Source: Shewanella sairae
GTDB lineage: Bacteria > Pseudomonadota > Gammaproteobacteria > Enterobacterales > Shewanellaceae
Direction of reading: 5' to 3'
Assembly: GCF_023283535.1 (NCBI RefSeq)
Contig: NZ_JAKILT010000010.1
Location: 56,413 to 120,412, forward strand
Length of the DNA stretch: 64,000 bases
Shown: positions 50,603-58,180 of the stretch, piece after piece
Layout of the letters: every line of letters begins with the position of its first letter
Position numbering within the stretch: position 1 is the first letter of the stretch
The notes under the pieces: generated by a model
Database searches by the model: none
Seen by the model: the letters and a program-made list of their open reading frames with translations, nothing else
What the model was told of the DNA's origin: nothing
Translations under genes and position numbers: made by a program

Positions 50603-51343
50603 ATGATCATACTCATTGGTGGAGAAAAAGGCGGAAGCGGTAAAAGCTGTTTAGCGCAAAACATCTCTGTATTTTTAACTACAGAATGCCAAGCTTCTGT
50701 CATTATGGTTGATTGCGACCCTCAACGAACGACTTCTGATTGGATTCAAGCCCGTAATAATACAGATTTATCAGGTATTAACTGCGTGCAACTCTATGGA
50801 AAAATACGCAATGACTTGCTAAGTCTAGAGCAGCACTATGACTTTGTTATTGTCGACTGTGGTGGTCAAGATAACTTGGCTTTACGTGCAACCATGTCGG
50901 TAGCATCCTATGTGCTTATGCCATTGAGACCCAAACGTAGAGATTTAAAAACCGTCAGCCATATGGATGATATCGTAGCGACTTGTATGATGATAAATCC
51001 CAAAATGCATGCAAGTTTTGTTATCACCCAATGCCCTAGCCTGCCAAACCAAGCTAACCGTATACTTGAAGCAAAAGAAGTGTGTCGAACCTACGACATT
51101 AATGTGCTTGATGCCGTGACTTATAGTCGTAATATTTATGATGACAGTGAAGAGTCCGGTTTATCCGTATTTGAAATTGACGCTAGTGGTAAAGCCGCGA
51201 CAGAGATCCGAACTATCGCCTGCGAAATGCTGCAAATAGAAAATGCGATGGAGCTACGTAACCGACTAGCAGATAAAAATAATAACAGAAGACGAGGTGA
51301 TTATGGGTCTGGCCGATCTCAAGAAAAACTCTACGCAGTCTAA
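50603..51343 (+). CDS. ParA/MinD-family ATPase
   Basis: 246 residues. A deviant Walker A motif KGGSGKS (residues 9-15) at the very N-terminus, Walker A' region VDCDPQRTTSDWIQ and switch FVIVDCGGQDN. The lack of an N-terminal DNA-binding domain makes it type Ib (ParF-like). The C-terminus is extended by a basic tail (NRRRGDYGSGRSQEK). It overlaps the next gene by 41 bases, so the two are translated together. It could partition a replicon, or position a protein complex. Confidence 0.88.
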   Translation: MIILIGGEKGGSGKSCLAQNISVFLTTECQASVIMVDCDPQRTTSDWIQARNNTDLSGINCVQLYGKIRNDLLSLEQHYDFVIVDCGGQDNLALRATMSVASYVLMPLRPKRRDLKTVSHMDDIVATCMMINPKMHASFVITQCPSLPNQANRILEAKEVCRTYDINVLDAVTYSRNIYDDSEESGLSVFEIDASGKAATEIRTIACEMLQIENAMELRNRLADKNNNRRRGDYGSGRSQEKLYAV

Positions 51344-51779
51344 GACCGCATATCAGTCACCCATAAAATTAAGCCATCAAAGCGCAGAAGAAAAACACTG
51401 GCAGGTTGACGAATTAGTCGAAGATTTTATTAACGATGCCAATCGTTATGCCTTCGGACAAAATCTGAAAACAAGCAGCCTAAATAAAGAGGCTCATGAG
51501 CATATTGCAGCCTCCACTTTAAAAGAGGCGCTAGGCGATAGCGTCATTTGCAACCTAAAGCAACATCAAGATACAGCCGTTGTCAGAGTAAAAAAAGGCT
51601 GCGTGCCGGTGCGAAAAGCGACATTCACATTAACTGAGTCAGCCATTGCTCATTTGGCTACGCTGGCAGAGGATTGCGATATTGCTAAATCAAAATTACT
51701 GCGATTTTTGATTGAACATTATTTTAATTTAACCCCAGAGCAAAAAAAACAAGCCCAAAATAGCATCATCGTAGAATAA
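51303..51779 (+). CDS. Ribbon-helix-helix partner of the ParA-like ATPase
   Basis: 158 residues from the ATG at 51303 (GAGG seven bases upstream); GTG at 51297 is an alternative. The C-terminal 60 residues (VRKATFTLTESAIAHLATLAEDCDIAKSKLLRFLIEHYF) look like an RHH (CopG/ParG-like) DNA-binding fold: one beta strand and two helices. The N-terminal 90 residues are polar and probably flexible, as in ParG. It likely binds DNA and stimulates the overlapping ParA ATPase. Confidence 0.6.
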   Translation: MGLADLKKNSTQSKTAYQSPIKLSHQSAEEKHWQVDELVEDFINDANRYAFGQNLKTSSLNKEAHEHIAASTLKEALGDSVICNLKQHQDTAVVRVKKGCVPVRKATFTLTESAIAHLATLAEDCDIAKSKLLRFLIEHYFNLTPEQKKQAQNSIIVE

Positions 51780-51805
51780 CCATTTCCCTTCCATTTGCTG
51801 GCAGT

Positions 51806-51848
51806 AGCAGGGCAACTCCCACCCTAATGTATTGCTCTGCTGGCATTT
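51806..51848 (+). terminator. Terminator-like hairpin after ParA/RHH pair
   Basis: AGCAGGGCAA pairs with TTGCTCTGCT (one G-T pair) across a 16-base loop, followed by GGCATTTTTC. Confidence 0.5.
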
Positions 51849-51969
51849 TTCTTACTATACCAATTGTATTAATCAAACTTCCTCCAAAAGAAACATAAAG
51901 GTTGATTTTTGTCCTTTGCATCCGCATATCAGAATTATCTAAATTTAAATAAATAGCGAAAGGAGAACT

Positions 51970-52794
51970 ATGCTAGCAATTATACTTACACTTGCCGTGA
52001 GTATTGCAGCTATTAGCTGGATAGCGAGCACATCATGGCGAACTAAACGTAGACGGTTAGCTATTACCCAGCATCCTTTTCCCCGAGAATGGCGTGACAT
52101 CCTAAAACGACGTATTCCTTTTTTTAGAGCGTTACCAACCGATCTGCAACTACAACTCAAAAAACATATTCAAATCTTTATCGCTGAAAAGCATTTCATC
52201 GGTTGTGATGGGCTCAAGATCGACGACGATATACGCGTTACCGTTGCAGCTCAAGCTTGCTTGTTGTTGCTTAATCGCAACACAAACTTTTACCCCAATT
52301 TAAAAGAAATTCTTATCTACCCATCAGTGTTTATTGTTGAAGGGCAACAGCAGCATAGCGGTGGGGTTATTTATGAACAGCGCCGAGTCCTATCTGGTGA
52401 GTCATGGCAACATGGTCGGGTGATATTATCTTGGCAGACAACAAAACATGACGCAGCTGTTCCCGATGATGGACATAATGTTGTTATCCACGAGTTTGCC
52501 CACCAATTAGATCAAGAAGATGGCAATGCTAATGGTGCACCAATACTAAAAAACACCGCTGACTACCAATCATGGTCAAAAGTGTTAATGGAGGAATATC
52601 AGTCGTTAGTCAGTGCAGCACAACATGGAGGCTATTCACTATTTAGCTACTATGGTGCAACTAATCCAGCTGAGTTTTTTGCGGTGATCAGTGAAGTGTT
52701 TTTTGAGCAGCCCCATGAGTTTATTCGCCAACACACTGCGCTTTATAATGAACTCAGCTCTTTCTATCAGCTTGATCCGGTAAACTGGCATTAA
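51970..52794 (+). CDS. mtfA: M90-family zinc peptidase (MtfA-like)
   Basis: 274 residues. One N-terminal membrane helix (LAIILTLAVSIAAISWIAS), then RLAITQHPFPREWRDILKRRIPFFRALP, a hallmark start of MtfA. The zinc site is HEFAHQLDQEDG, with a downstream Glu in NPAEFFAVISEVFF. E. coli MtfA is a soluble peptidase that binds the repressor Mlc; an N-terminal anchor, as here, is common in marine relatives. GGAG precedes the ATG. Confidence 0.92.
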   Translation: MLAIILTLAVSIAAISWIASTSWRTKRRRLAITQHPFPREWRDILKRRIPFFRALPTDLQLQLKKHIQIFIAEKHFIGCDGLKIDDDIRVTVAAQACLLLLNRNTNFYPNLKEILIYPSVFIVEGQQQHSGGVIYEQRRVLSGESWQHGRVILSWQTTKHDAAVPDDGHNVVIHEFAHQLDQEDGNANGAPILKNTADYQSWSKVLMEEYQSLVSAAQHGGYSLFSYYGATNPAEFFAVISEVFFEQPHEFIRQHTALYNELSSFYQLDPVNWH

Positions 52795-52834
52795 TAACAA
52801 TAAAAGCCAACTCCATATTGGCACAAGGATAACC

Positions 52835-53305
52835 ATGTTTAAAAATAAGATGTTATGCAGCACTCTACTGCTATTGAGTGCACTCTCAACGCCACTTATG
52901 GCTACAGAAACGACTGATGATAAACAACAAGGCGCGGCAGTTTTAGACGCCTTAAATCAATATTCATCAACTGCCGATTGGGATAACTATTTTGCGCTAT
53001 ATGACGATAAAGGGATTTTTATTGGTACAGACGTCAGCGAACACTGGAGCAAAGCAGAGTTTGAATCCTACGCGAGGCCAACTAAAGGCTGGCGCTATGA
53101 TTTAACCAGTCGAAAGATGACGCTTCACGGAGATGTTATCTGGTTTGACGAAATCCTGCACAGTCCATCTTACGGAGTTAGTAGAGGGACTGGCACATTA
53201 ATAAAAACTGATCTCGGATGGAAAATTGCCCAGTATCATCTCAGTTTTCCTATCCCCAACTCGATAGCCAAATCGATAACAAAGCAAATAAAAGCTAGCC
53301 AATAA
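52835..53305 (+). CDS. Secreted NTF2-like (SnoaL/DUF4440-type) protein
   Basis: 156 residues with signal peptide (MLCSTLLLLSALSTPLMA). The mature domain starts AAVLDALNQYSSTADWDNYFALYDDKGIFIGTDVSEHWSKAEFESYA and ends in the typical GWKIAQYHLSFPIPN strand of the SnoaL_3/NTF2 fold. Ligand or activity unknown. 40 bases downstream of mtfA and probably co-transcribed. Confidence 0.82.
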   Translation: MFKNKMLCSTLLLLSALSTPLMATETTDDKQQGAAVLDALNQYSSTADWDNYFALYDDKGIFIGTDVSEHWSKAEFESYARPTKGWRYDLTSRKMTLHGDVIWFDEILHSPSYGVSRGTGTLIKTDLGWKIAQYHLSFPIPNSIAKSITKQIKASQ

Positions 53306-53359
53306 CGCTTTTATTGGTTGTAAAAGTAACTGGGAAATTGATTTTAATAGATTGGGCTT

Positions 53360-53375
53360 AGGTTTGCTTAAACCT
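53360..53375. repeat. Small inverted repeat
   Basis: AGGTTT-GCTT-AAACCT, followed by A residues. It may be part of the transcription-end region of the NTF2-like gene or of the opposing malate synthase-like gene. Confidence 0.4.
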
Positions 53376-53401
53376 AAAAAAACGCGACTCCGAAGAGTCG
53401 C
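53376..53401 (-). terminator. Terminator facing the malate synthase-like gene
   Basis: GCGACTC / GAGTCGC with a TTCG loop on the minus strand, followed by GTTTTTTT. It lies 190 bases past the gene's stop, leaving a long 3' tail. Confidence 0.75.
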
Positions 53402-53446
53402 TAATCACAAGCAAGTAAGTGGTAGGAAAACCAAACGTAAATAAAA

Positions 53447-53476
53447 ACCCGCACGGCACGTAGGGATACCGTGCGG
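53447..53476. repeat. GC-rich hairpin in 3' region
   Basis: CCCGCACGG / CCGTGCGGG 9-bp perfect stem with a 12-base loop, between the malate synthase-like stop and its terminator. It would be a stable RNA element; its GC content is much higher than the flanks. Confidence 0.65.
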
Positions 53477-53589
53477 GGGACACAAGCTACAAAATGTAGC
53501 CAAACTTTCACTTTCTATAAACAACTAACGTTAATAATTAGTAGCGTCTAATCACGCTCTAAACTGACACATGAGTTAAGCTAATCACC

Positions 53590-54858
53590 TTAAACGACAG
53601 CCAATAACTCTTGGGCACGAATGGGTGCATCAACGTCTCGGGTTATATGCAATTGATTAGTATTGCCTTCACCTATGTAGCGGTTAAATACCGACATTGC
53701 GGTATCTACAAGCTGCGCATAATTAACATTGATACCATCAAAACCGCTACGAGCTTTTAATTCCATAACAGGATTGATGCTAAGGCATTCTGCATTTTTA
53801 ACCGCTGTCATCTGAGTGAGATCATCTGTGGATGTTCCGGCTAGCGCCAATGCGCCACGCTTATGACAGGTTTTAATTAATAAACGTTCATATGCATCTA
53901 AACTCGAACTATCAGTATTTAAGCGGCTAACAGATTTGCCTGCTTGTGTTTCAACCGCTTCAGCATCGCTCATAACACTTGATAAATTACCGCTATTTAA
54001 CGCCACAATATTTGCTCTTAACTCGAACAAGATCTCTTCCATTTCAAATACCGCGGGTAAAGTCTCAATTAAGCAGGTGCATTTTATTGTACCTGGCTGC
54101 AAGCAAAAACGTTCTTCAACAAACGCAAACACTTCTGCCCACCACCTTGCCTCCAAATGGCTTTCAATCTTTGGAATATAAAAATAAGGTGCGCTATTTT
54201 TACTTAATAACTTCCGATAGTTATTGTAAAAATAAACACAGAAATCAAAAAGTGAAGCCGGAATAGCCTTGTTAGAGTACTGCACATGCTTTTCAAGCAT
54301 ATGCAAACCACGTACCCGACAGATAAGCACTGCAGGGTTGTCTTTTAAGCCGCAGAACTTCCCGGTGTCAGGGTCGGTATAATTAATATCACCATTCACC
54401 GTATCTTTTAAATTTAGCTGCCCCTGTATAAGTTGATCCCAGGTCGGTGATAGTGAGTCTGCAAAATCAGCCATAAATACCTTGGCGTTAGCATTAAGGG
54501 CATTAATAACTGTTTTCCGTTCTGTAGGGGCTGTAATCTCAACTCGTCTATCTTGTAAATCCAGAGGGATCCCGCGGATCTGCCAATCTTGCTTACGAAC
54601 ATCCTCAGTTTCAGGTAGAAAGTCAGGTAGCTCACCTAAATCGGTACGCAGCTGCTTTTGCTTACGCTTTTCAAGTAATACGGGTACTTTGGCAGCAAAT
54701 TGCTTGCACAGTGCTTTTAGTAAACACTTAACACCATCAGACAGAACCTCATTCTGGCCCGCAACGCTATTAGGCAAAATCTGCATACATGCAGACTCAG
54801 TCATAGTTACTACAGCCCGTGTTGCAGGTTCTTGTAATCTTGCTATTTGCTCTGTCAT
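53590..54858 (-). CDS. Truncated, probably inactive malate synthase A paralogue
   Basis: 422 residues from the ATG at 54858 (AGGAG eight bases upstream); AceB enzymes have about 530. Clear AceB stretches: DWQIRGIPLDLQDRRVEIT (91-109), ERKTVINALNANAKVFMADF (113-132), NPAVLICRVRGLHMLEKHV (174-192), TCLIETLPAVFEMEEIL (261-277) and LLIKTCHKRGA (326-336). Arg183 and Glu265 at active-site positions remain. Missing: the GRWDY motif with its Mg-binding Asp (replaced after residue 290 by a Ser/Asp-rich stretch), the normal DFEDS (here DFADS), the IAHPG segment, and the C-terminal domain with the catalytic Asp. The frame is intact and no homologous remnant follows the stop. Catalysis of acetyl-CoA plus glyoxylate is unlikely; a regulatory or scaffold role, or decay, is possible. 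No aceA is adjacent. Confidence 0.85.
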   Translation of the reverse strand: MTEQIARLQEPATRAVVTMTESACMQILPNSVAGQNEVLSDGVKCLLKALCKQFAAKVPVLLEKRKQKQLRTDLGELPDFLPETEDVRKQDWQIRGIPLDLQDRRVEITAPTERKTVINALNANAKVFMADFADSLSPTWDQLIQGQLNLKDTVNGDINYTDPDTGKFCGLKDNPAVLICRVRGLHMLEKHVQYSNKAIPASLFDFCVYFYNNYRKLLSKNSAPYFYIPKIESHLEARWWAEVFAFVEERFCLQPGTIKCTCLIETLPAVFEMEEILFELRANIVALNSGNLSSVMSDAEAVETQAGKSVSRLNTDSSSLDAYERLLIKTCHKRGALALAGTSTDDLTQMTAVKNAECLSINPVMELKARSGFDGINVNYAQLVDTAMSVFNRYIGEGNTNQLHITRDVDAPIRAQELLAVV

Positions 54859-55562
54859 CTTGGCTCTCCTAATCACTGAACCGACATCCATCATGCTGGA
54901 TAGCACTGCAAACACACTTGCTAATTGGCGTGCCCACGAATGAGTAAAGTCATTCTAATCGTGCTTTAGTTAATGTTGATTTACTACAAAAGCTACGGAT
55001 TAACCGTTTCAGTTGCAAGCAATCGCCTAGAATGCAGCGCCAAGAAATACCGTAGTTCTGTTACAAAAAAACCATAAACAAACCCCGTCTAAAAACCAGC
55101 ATACAATTGATATATATAGGTAAATAATATTAAGCGCACCCAAGGGAGCGACATTTTTTCAATTAGTCAGACAAATTGACCAAGCTATTGAGCGGTGATT
55201 TAGCTTCGTTAGTTTACAACTAGATGTAACAAATTGATTACATCAAACCGTTATGGGCAAGAAAAGTAGATTTTAGAACAACGTTTAGCAGTGACGGAAA
55301 GGGAATAGATAAAAGTATATTAAAAACATAAGCTTAATAAATTATGCTTACAAACAAGAATCAAACAAGCGTTTAAATATTACGTTAACGTAAAAGTAAA
55401 AAAGCAAAAAGTAAGCTTCGCTGCTCACTCAATGATAAATGATGACAAACATTGCAAAAAACATTGGTTAAATAGCATTTTATTTGCTTATAGCGCTAAT
55501 CTAACCACTTAAATAAGACGATGTTGTGATGCATAGCTGTTTATTAGGTAAGTTAATAGGAA
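54859..55562. other. Intergenic region upstream of malate synthase-like gene
   Basis: About 700 AT-rich bases without a credible ORF. It should contain the promoter of the minus-strand gene at 53590, and possibly that of the small ORFs that follow. Confidence 0.5.
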
Positions 55563-55739
55563 ATGTCCGTGCTCAGTGAAGCAGGTTTAGCCTGCACACA
55601 ACAGAAAAATCCTCAGTTTGATGAATTTAACCCCTTGCGATTCACTGTAAACGAGTTTAAACCTCGTTCAGTATTTTCTGTATTCGTTAAAAGCCACATG
55701 GCTTTGTATGCGCCAGGCATTAAATGTATCCTTCCCTGA
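55563..55739 (+). CDS. Possible small protein of 58 residues in hairpin-rich DNA
   Basis: An open frame from the ATG at 55563 (or GTG at 55569, which has AGGA seven bases upstream) encodes up to 58 residues (MSVLSEAGLACTQQ, DEFNPLRFTVNEFK, SHMALYAPGIKC). It overlaps three hairpins: GCAGG/CCTGC near 55583-55597, AACGAG/CTCGTT near 55660-55678, and AAAGCC/GGCTTT near 55689-55704. The structures could mean it is instead a structured RNA or a repeat element. Not recognised. Confidence 0.35.
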   Translation: MSVLSEAGLACTQQKNPQFDEFNPLRFTVNEFKPRSVFSVFVKSHMALYAPGIKCILP

Positions 55740-55798
55740 CCATAGGAACATGGGAAATGTCCTCAAAGCGCAGGAACGTTTATAGCCCCGGAGATTAG

Positions 55799-55939
55799 AT
55801 GTGTGAGTGCTATTTAAAGCGCCCGGCTAATGATTATACGAGACGAAGAATTACCGAAGATAGGATGACCCAAGAGCTGTTACCGACGTGTACTAAATGT
55901 ACCTTGCCTAAAATCGCTAAGCTTTCAGAAGAGCGCTAA
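55799..55939 (+). CDS. Possible small Cys-rich protein of 46 residues
   Basis: ATG follows CCCCGGAGATTAG, a good ribosome site. The 46-residue product has a CEC pair near the N-terminus and CTKC near residue 31, which could bind one zinc or form disulfides; it is basic (RRRITEDR). It lies 59 bases after the preceding small ORF, and both may form one unit. No family is recognised. Confidence 0.45.
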   Translation: MCECYLKRPANDYTRRRITEDRMTQELLPTCTKCTLPKIAKLSEER

Positions 55940-56087
55940 GTCTTTATCCTGATTTATATTAGTATGAAGCTAATAAATATGACCAGAATGAATAAAGCCA
56001 ATTAAACAATCTTGCACCCAAGCAATGAGCATGTGGCTTCACTAAAGCTCTCCCACACACTCACCTAAAATGTGTCTTGCGTGATAA

Positions 56088-57872
56088 TTAGCTAAACTTT
56101 AAACCATTATCAAGCCCGTTAAGAGGATCCTTGTGCTCAAGCTCTTCACTATAAACTGTGACACAATTACGGCCACTGCCTTTAGACTTATACAATGCAA
56201 TATCGGCACGTTTAAGGATTGGATCTAAGCTCAAGTCCTCTTCAATATTACTCGATATGCCAAAACTGGCATTGATAGTAAAAGTATGGCCTGAGTACTT
56301 GGTATCAATATTTTCTATCGCAGTTTTACAGCGTTCAGCAATCTCAATTGCAGCGCGTTGATTTGAATAAGGCAAAAACAGTGCAAACTCTTCTCCGCCC
56401 ATACGACAAAAGATATCGCTATCCCTTATTAGGGGTTTAACAACAGCAACAACATGCTTTAATGCCCAATCACCTGTTGCATGACCGAACCTGTCATTGA
56501 GTGTTTTGAAAAAATCTAAATCAAATAATACCACCGAAAAGTTAGCATTACGCATACTAATCTGGATAAATTCGTTCTCAGCAAAATCCTGCCCTGCGCC
56601 ACGATTGTAAACACCCGTCAACCTGTCAGTCAGCGCAAGCTTCCGGTAACGTATTTTCTGTCGGTGGCTAGAAAGTAAGAACAATGATAGGAAAAAAATA
56701 CTGCCAATCAGCATAGTGACTAACATTAAGCTATTAGTTTGATCTGACTGATCCAGCTCCTTTTGGGTCTGCATTAATTGCCGTTCTTGATTTAAAAGTG
56801 CAATTTCGCGAGCCTGTTCTTGATGCTTAAATTTCGCCATTTGATAGGCATTGGCCTTAGCTTTAGTGTCATCGAGAATTAAAGTGTTATATTGCTGGTG
56901 AGACTCTAAATAGTCATAGGCAAGCTCAAATTGCTCTGACTCTAGATAGAGTTGAGACAGTACTCTACTTGCAATAGCTTTATAGTTAATATGGCTGGGC
57001 TCGTCACTTAAACCCATCACCTTATTGGCAAACTCTTCCGCTTGGGCGTAATCACCTAAACCGAGATAAGTTTGACTCAATAATGCATTTACATGATTGA
57101 TTTCGGTTTGAAAATTAAACTCTTGATAGCCTTTTAGTACATGCTCCAACAGCTTTCTTGAGCCCTTAAATTCTTCTGTTTCTATGGCGACTAAAGCTAA
57201 ACCCGTTCGTGACATTAACCCTATTAAAGGAAACTGGTTTCCTTCACAAAAAACTTTACTACGTTGAAAAGCATTTTTCGCTTTTTCATATTCTTGTTGT
57301 TTCAAATCGGCGACAGCGACAAATAACTGGGCAAAACAATGCTGTTTAGTATCCAAATTCTGACTAAGCACCATGGCCTCTACGGCATATGCCTTCATAT
57401 CTTGGTAAGCACTAAGTTCCATTGCGAGATTAGCCAAACGTACATATGAGGCTACCTTGATGCTCACATCGCTAATTTCGCTGATACGTTCTAGATTTTT
57501 CTCCATTAGCTCCAGTGCAGCAGGATAATTCTTTAAGGCAATATAATTTGTAGCCAAATATTGGGAAATTTGATTAAGACTTACATCACTTGAATTTAGC
57601 TGTTCTGCTTCCCTCAATAATTGTATAGATGCTTGATACTCAGCATCATAAGTTTTGAGGATCGCTTGATACACTTTAACCCGCGACTTTTGCTCTGCAG
57701 AAAGAGCTGACCAACGACTCAACATATCATCAATCAGAATCGTCGATTTTTGGGGAGAAACAGTCAAAGAGTAAACTATCTCATCTAAAATTGTATCAAA
57801 GTCGTTTTCCTCTGCATTCACATATGCTGAAGACAAAGCTAAACAAAAGAAAGCGACAATGATAAAATGCAT
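56088..57872 (-). CDS. TPR-sensor diguanylate cyclase in the borosin operon
   Basis: 594 residues: signal peptide (FIIVAFFCLALSSAYVNA), a periplasmic TPR-like helical region of about 330 residues (ATNYIALKNYPAALELMEKNLER, YLGLGDYAQAEEFANKVMG), a coiled stretch, one transmembrane helix (about 385-405) and a cytoplasmic GGDEF domain with DRLTGVYNRGAGQDF and GGEEF near residue 490. It should make cyclic-di-GMP in response to a periplasmic signal; an RxxD inhibitory site is not obvious. Its start is six bases after the precursor stop with only a weak ribosome site, so translation is probably coupled. Confidence 0.9.
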   Translation of the reverse strand: MHFIIVAFFCLALSSAYVNAEENDFDTILDEIVYSLTVSPQKSTILIDDMLSRWSALSAEQKSRVKVYQAILKTYDAEYQASIQLLREAEQLNSSDVSLNQISQYLATNYIALKNYPAALELMEKNLERISEISDVSIKVASYVRLANLAMELSAYQDMKAYAVEAMVLSQNLDTKQHCFAQLFVAVADLKQQEYEKAKNAFQRSKVFCEGNQFPLIGLMSRTGLALVAIETEEFKGSRKLLEHVLKGYQEFNFQTEINHVNALLSQTYLGLGDYAQAEEFANKVMGLSDEPSHINYKAIASRVLSQLYLESEQFELAYDYLESHQQYNTLILDDTKAKANAYQMAKFKHQEQAREIALLNQERQLMQTQKELDQSDQTNSLMLVTMLIGSIFFLSLFLLSSHRQKIRYRKLALTDRLTGVYNRGAGQDFAENEFIQISMRNANFSVVLFDLDFFKTLNDRFGHATGDWALKHVVAVVKPLIRDSDIFCRMGGEEFALFLPYSNQRAAIEIAERCKTAIENIDTKYSGHTFTINASFGISSNIEEDLSLDPILKRADIALYKSKGSGRNCVTVYSEELEHKDPLNGLDNGLKFS

Positions 57873-57878
57873 AATTAG

Positions 57879-58091
57879 TTACTTGTCGTTGATAAAAACA
57901 ACTAAGAATTCTTTGATTTTATTTTCGCCCGATAAGCGCTTAAGCTCTGCGCCATCACCAGAAAGCACCGCCTGAACTTCATTATCATTTAGGCCATTAG
58001 CCTGCATCACACCTTGAGGATCTTGCTTATACTCCTCTAGCAGCTTGGCATCAGAACCTAACTTCTCGAAAAACTGATTAAACTTTGACAT
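57879..58091 (-). CDS. sonA: Borosin precursor peptide (SonA-like)
   Basis: 70 residues. The N-terminal part (MSKFNQFFEKLGSDAKLLEE, DPQGVMQANGLNDNEVQAVLSGD) resembles the small helical borosin-binding domain, which the methyltransferase recognises. The C-terminal segment EFLVVFINDK is the likely core. In the characterised S. oneidensis SonA, backbone methylation occurs, to my memory, near residues 63 and 65; here these are Leu63 and Val65. GGGAATAAAA precedes the ATG. It lies 89 bases after the methyltransferase gene, a gap that may adjust the enzyme/substrate ratio. Assigned by similarity recalled, not searched. Confidence 0.85.
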   Translation of the reverse strand: MSKFNQFFEKLGSDAKLLEEYKQDPQGVMQANGLNDNEVQAVLSGDGAELKRLSGENKIKEFLVVFINDK

Positions 58092-58180
58092 TTTTATTCC
58101 CTTAATTAAATGAACATTATTGGTTGGTTATATTTATCCACATGCTGGCGGTAATTTTTGTTTAACGGTTAGCAGCTCTG

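Noticed and set aside
51855..51872. TATACCAATTGTATTAATC, resembling one end of the MITE-like element
   Set aside because: Only a partial match, and no partner inverted end could be found within several hundred bases; could be a solo end or chance.
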